This document shows positions 60,005 through 64,000 of a stretch of DNA of 64,000 nucleotides, one piece after another. The first letter of the stretch is position 1. Every line of letters begins with the position of its first letter. The DNA is from Paramecium pentaurelia (lineage: Eukaryota > Ciliophora > Oligohymenophorea > Peniculida > Parameciidae). The notes beneath the pieces were generated by a model. That model was not told where the DNA came from and did no database searches. It was given only the letters and a program-made list of their open reading frames with translations. The position numbers and the translations under genes were made by a program. The stretch is taken from assembly GCA_905183005.1 (NCBI GenBank), contig CAJJDO010000031.1, forward strand, positions 109,257 through 173,256. The letters run 5' to 3'.

Positions 60005-60349
60005 TTTATTAATGAATTATATATTAAAATAATTACAATCATATATAGATGTCATAAATTCTAGATGAATAAGAAACTTTATATAATTTAATATAAAGAG
60101 ATGTATATAATCATATTTATATATATTATTTATTATAATCATCTCTGAAATAACAGAATTTCTAAATTAATTCTAATAACATATTTATGTCTAATAAATA
60201 TATTATATAGAATTTAATTATTTATAATGATAACATTTATATGATTGATTTTACATAGTATATAAGTATTTAAAAGAATATTATAATTCAATAATTAAAT
60301 TATTAATTATGATGTTAATAATTTCTTATCTACATTACTTGATAAGTAC
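60005..60349. other. Intergenic region
   Basis: About 345 bp with many TATA runs between the lectin start and a gene relic. No coding-like frame. Confidence 0.45.
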
Positions 60350-60607
60350 ATGAAACTAAAAATACTTCTGATCATTTATTCTGCATATTATAATATGAAA
60401 ATAATATATCATGCTTTACAAAATTTGAAGTTCAAAGGTCCCTTATCCCTTTCTATTTATGCTCCTCTTTTATTTTCTTTAAAACATAATCAAAGTTTAC
60501 ATCATTAACATAAATGGAATACTCAAAATGATATCATATTTTAAGGACAACTCAATAATTAATATGAATATCCTGCTTTTTATTGCTTTTTAATCATGAC
60601 ATTATGA
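60350..60607 (+). pseudogene. Relic beginning with signal-like MKLKILLIIYSAYY
   Basis: An 85-codon frame starts with a hydrophobic N-terminus, then FKGPLSLSIYAPLLF and NQYEYPAFYCFLI. The GPLSLSIYAP text recalls the GPISLAVY start of LARGE/GT49 glycosyltransferases, but the frame stops at 60605-60607. Coding-like text then continues in other registers (YDSDILISKTSQ, EIIEILKCSNTVILMSL). This is a weak family hint and I treat the locus as a decayed gene. Confidence 0.3.
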
Positions 60608-60930
60608 TAGTGACATTTTAATTTCTAAGACCTCTCAAATGAAAAAAAAGAGATCATTGAAATTCTCAAGTGCTCTAACACTGTAATATTAATGTCCCTT
60701 TTAACAGTATAGATATAACTATTTATTTCCTAATTGATATATTTTTGGTGGAAGAATTCGTAAAAAATAACAAAGTACTAAATTAATTAATCATATGATC
60801 TTTGATTCATCTAGATATCTGTCTAAATGATCAATAAATAAAGAAAAGTATTAAAATATATGGAAAATATAAAATTTACTTTTTGTTAATTATAATTATC
60901 ACAAATAAATGGGATCATCAAAGATAATTT

Positions 60931-61257
60931 GGAGAAAAAGATTTTATTAAGAATGCAAAATACATTTCTCTATCTGATCTAAAATCAGAAATGAAATAAT
61001 TGGAATATGAAAACCTCACTATAAATATTTGAATCATGAAAGATAATATACATGATAGAATAGAGCAACCTAGAATTTATAAAGGATAAATAATTTGAAG
61101 TATGTTATAAGCTAAATCATAAGACATTCAATATCAATTAAATCAACTTAAAAGGTATTCTATTAGAAATCTAAACAATTTAAATTTATAGATAAGAATA
61201 CTAGATTATTATAATGATGTATATGATTATGGATATAAAGATAAAAAAACAAGATGA
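60931..61257 (+). pseudogene. Coding-like relic with in-frame TGAs
   Basis: One frame reads GEKDFIKNAKYISLSDLKSE.. through TGA at 61030-61032 and 61096-61098 to a final TGA at 61255-61257 (YYNDVYDYGYKDKKTR). Composition is coding-like on both sides of each stop. It may be the 3' part of the relic that starts at 60350. Confidence 0.35.
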
Positions 61258-61412
61258 TTTTCTTTTTAGCAATTGAATTTGGCAATCCTAAATTTAAATT
61301 AGTATAGTGACTTTAATTTAAAGGGCAAATTCTAATGATTTATTGCTCTATGTTTATTTTTATTATAATTTTATGAAACGATTATATAAAATTTATAAAA
61401 TTATTGAATACA

Positions 61413-63328
61413 TCAAAATATATCACAAGCTGTATATTTACCATCTCTTGCTTAGAAATTTGCTGTTTTTCTTAAAAAATCAGTTTATATAGATGGTTAT
61501 AATTCTGATTATTGTGATGGTATTTAGTAATGTTTAATTTCTTGAGATTTAGGTTTTTGATAGGTTGATTAAGGGATTTACTTATTTTAATTCTATTAAA
61601 ATTTATCTTCCAAATTTTCAGATGGCCCTAAGACTAAAGGTCTTGAAGGTAAAGCATTGGGATAGGGAGGTTGAAAATCTTATTGACTTAAATTATATTA
61701 TTAATAGGATTTTCTTAAAGATTGTGATTATCTAAATTGAGTAGAATCTAAAGGTTCTTCAATAAAGCTTTTGGATTAACTAGATTATTGCAAAAATTAA
61801 GTTTTCTTTTCATAAGATTCTTCTTCAATTACTGGGAATTTTGGGAATTACTTCTCCTCTCCATTCAATCTGTAACTTAATTTTGTCTGATTTGTTTATT
61901 GATTATTTTGTGACTACTAAGTAAAATGTAAATCTTAGAAGGATATATGTTAAATCTCTCGGGATGTTGATAAATTAGTATTTTAGACTTCTAACCTTTA
62001 TTGTTTCTATGAACTATAATCATATCCAAAATTTTATGTTAATTAAGATGGTCTTTCTTCAGTTTATCTTAATTATATTGCTTTATTAGATGCATATGAT
62101 GTAGGTTACATTACTGGTAGATTAATATTTGAATCAAAATATTCATGTTTTAAGGATTCTTATAGATTTAGATTTTGCTATTCAAGTTAGGGTTTCTTAA
62201 ATGGAGCTTAGTATGTTTAATACTTTTATTGATTATATGGTTCTGATCGATTAGATCTTTGAGATCTTACACTTGGTTCATAATTTACAATTTGATTTGA
62301 TTACTATAATTAAGGTTTTTCTATTTAAATTGTGGGTTATGGAGGCCAATATTACTTAATTTTAGGCATTGTCCCTCCATATTATACTTCTAATTAACTT
62401 GGATCAAAGTACTCTTACAATTTAGAGAAATCCTTTTTTTAAAGAAATTAAATTTTCTTGTTTGATCTATCATCAATAAATCCTAATATTATTAATTAAT
62501 TCATTTACTTGAAACCAAGCCCCATGACATATTAAGACCCATAGATGGATTCAACATATATAATTTCTCTAAATCTCCAACATAATGAGATGAAGCAGTC
62601 GAAATAATCTTCTTCAAAATTTCAATTGGCAAACTTAATAAACCTAAATCGGCTGTGTCTACTAATATAATCCAATTTTCAATAAATCCTTATGAAAAAC
62701 AATATTGCTATGTAATCATAAAAACGGTGTTTAATGCTGCTAAGAACTCATCACCTTTGATATTCTTTTAATCTATTAATCCCACTTAGAAAATGATTGA
62801 AGGTCTAAGTTTTTTATCTCTTCCACCCATATAAATAATACCTTTGTCCTAGAATTCAATGTCATAAAATTACCAAAATTGCTTAAGATCCACTATTCAA
62901 TTAGAATGTAGAGGGATTGTTCAACCATTCTTCATGATTCTTAATTCCATTGTAAGTATCATCCAAACTAAAACGAAATGAATACAAGAATCGATATAAC
63001 AATGTGTCAGGATAATGACTATGAATTTTAATATATATTAGTACGTAGCCAATCCATTTAATTTAATTTTCAATTATGCTAATGTCTATTATTCAAATTA
63101 ATCATATGGTACTCCACCACCTGCATTACCATATATTTTTCTAATTGCTTATTTTCCTGTACCTTCCTTTATATAAGTGGCTATAATTTATAATAGAGAG
63201 AAATACAAGGATGAGTTACTGTTCTTGCTTAATTTGGACTTATAGTTAGATAATCATAGGTAATACCAAATAATTTGTGCATTTTCTTGTATTAATAATT
63301 ATAATTTATTCCACATCACTTTGATCAT
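61413..63328 (-). CDS. Sec14/CRAL-TRIO lipid-binding protein with long Q/S/P-rich tail
   Basis: A 594-residue model with five introns (63239-63266, 63181-63206, 63019-63044, 62849-62873, 62483-62508). The N-terminal Sec14 helices include DTLLYRFLYSFRFSLDD. The CRAL-TRIO domain has IIYMGGRDKKLRP, NWIILVDTADLGLLSLP, EKLYMLNPSMGLNMSWGLVS, and ends in FDPSQLEVQYGGTMPK and WPP, the usual lid and end of the fold. About 300 further residues are disordered and rich in Gln, Ser and Pro, with no domain. Sec14 proteins exchange phospholipids. The 5' end (MIKVMW) is the least certain part. Confidence 0.78.
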
Positions 63329-63488
63329 TTTAATCTTGATTCATTGAATGATGTTTCAATATTTGATATTAAAGGAGATATAATGATGCTCTTTTAATAA
63401 AATATTTAATTTATACTTTTTGGTACAAAAGTATTTTATTCTAATTTTATAAAATGTTAATATAATTTAAATTATATTTTATTATAAA

Positions 63489-64000
63489 ATGAAAACAGAA
63501 TCAGATAATGAAATAGAAACTTTATAAACTATGTGGAAAAACATAAAGTATTATAATAATATCTAATAAATAGACAACGTATGGAATCAAAACATGATGA
63601 TTCAGATATTTTATAATAACCTCCATAATAATAAATTACAATAAATAGCCCATATGCTGCTAAGAATTATTAAGTGTAAATTTAAGCTTTACAAGATGAA
63701 TTGTTTCAAAAAAACACTAAATTAATAACTGCTTAATAGTAATTGAATTAAATTAGTGATGAAAATTCATAATTATAAGATGAATTAGAGTAAGTGAAAG
63801 TTGAAAATTCGTTAATTAAATAGAAATTGGAATTAATAGAATCATAAATAGATTCAATTTAAGCAGACAAAGAGAGTCTAAAATTAATAAGATTGGAGAA
63901 TGAATAGTTAAGAATTGATGTTAAAAAATTACTTGAATTATTAAGAAAAACAAAAGAATATAATAATATAGGTTTTGATGAAAATTAATCATATGTTAAA
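63489..64000 (+). CDS. Coiled-coil protein, 3' end outside window
   Basis: Starts MKTESDNEIETLQTMWKN, with one 26-bp intron (63548-63573). After a Gln/Pro-rich patch (DILQQPPQQQITINSPYAAK) it becomes a continuous coiled coil (LQDELFQKNTKLITAQQQLN, QIDSIQADKESLKLIRLENE) and is still open at the window edge. The family cannot be set from this part. Confidence 0.65.

Noticed and set aside
1..64000. Telomeric repeats, transposases, CRISPR arrays or an operon-like system
   Set aside because: None seen. Genes are monocistronic, of mixed strand and of unrelated functions.

Overview
This window is ciliate macronuclear DNA, most likely from Paramecium. It is strongly AT-rich. Almost every protein reads through TAA and TAG (as glutamine) and stops only at TGA. 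Reading frames are interrupted by introns of about 19-38 bp that begin GTA/GTT/GTG and end TAG/AAG. Genes lie 10-100 bp apart on both strands. A trichocyst matrix protein gene and families typical of Paramecium agree with this. Gene models were built by hand from the ciliate code and these introns. Each model quoted with a length was checked by showing that exon length minus introns is a multiple of three.

Layout. 1-8.9 kb: two protein kinases (convergent, stops 10 bp apart), a HORMA-domain protein, a TGA-broken membrane-protein relic and a coiled-coil protein. 9-14 kb: a TF.P.I-motif protein and a large two-pore-type cation channel with an EF-hand linker. 14-25.7 kb: a bZIP factor, coiled-coil proteins, a PP4 regulatory subunit 3 (SMEK), a candidate beta-barrel protein, a VIT1/CCC1 iron transporter and a Cache-like receptor. 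26-31 kb: trichocyst matrix protein, NAP1, a mitochondrial carrier and a maleylacetoacetate-isomerase-like GST. 31-39 kb: a 1281-residue type I membrane protein, a coiled-coil protein and a RAP-domain protein. 39-44.7 kb: a coiled-coil protein, a second bZIP factor with a cysteine cluster, a CXC/tesmin protein and SAR1.

45-54 kb holds a second two-repeat cation channel with S/T-L-D-D-W pores, an ABCC transporter and a sensor-like membrane protein. 54-60 kb holds a candidate membrane protein, a secreted cysteine-rich protein, a methyltransferase, RPB10 and an H-type lectin. 60-64 kb holds gene relics, a Sec14 protein with a long Q/S/P-rich tail and the 5' part of a coiled-coil gene.

Two stretches (44982-47162 and 54352-56411) are head-to-tail repeats of about 1.1 and 1.0 kb joined at a single N. 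They look like unmerged contig overlaps, not biological duplications. There are no operons or mobile elements that I can support, and no tRNA, rRNA or CRISPR array was seen. The genes are a mixed housekeeping and signalling set with no shared pathway evident. Several regions carry coding-like frames broken by TGA and are best read as decaying genes.
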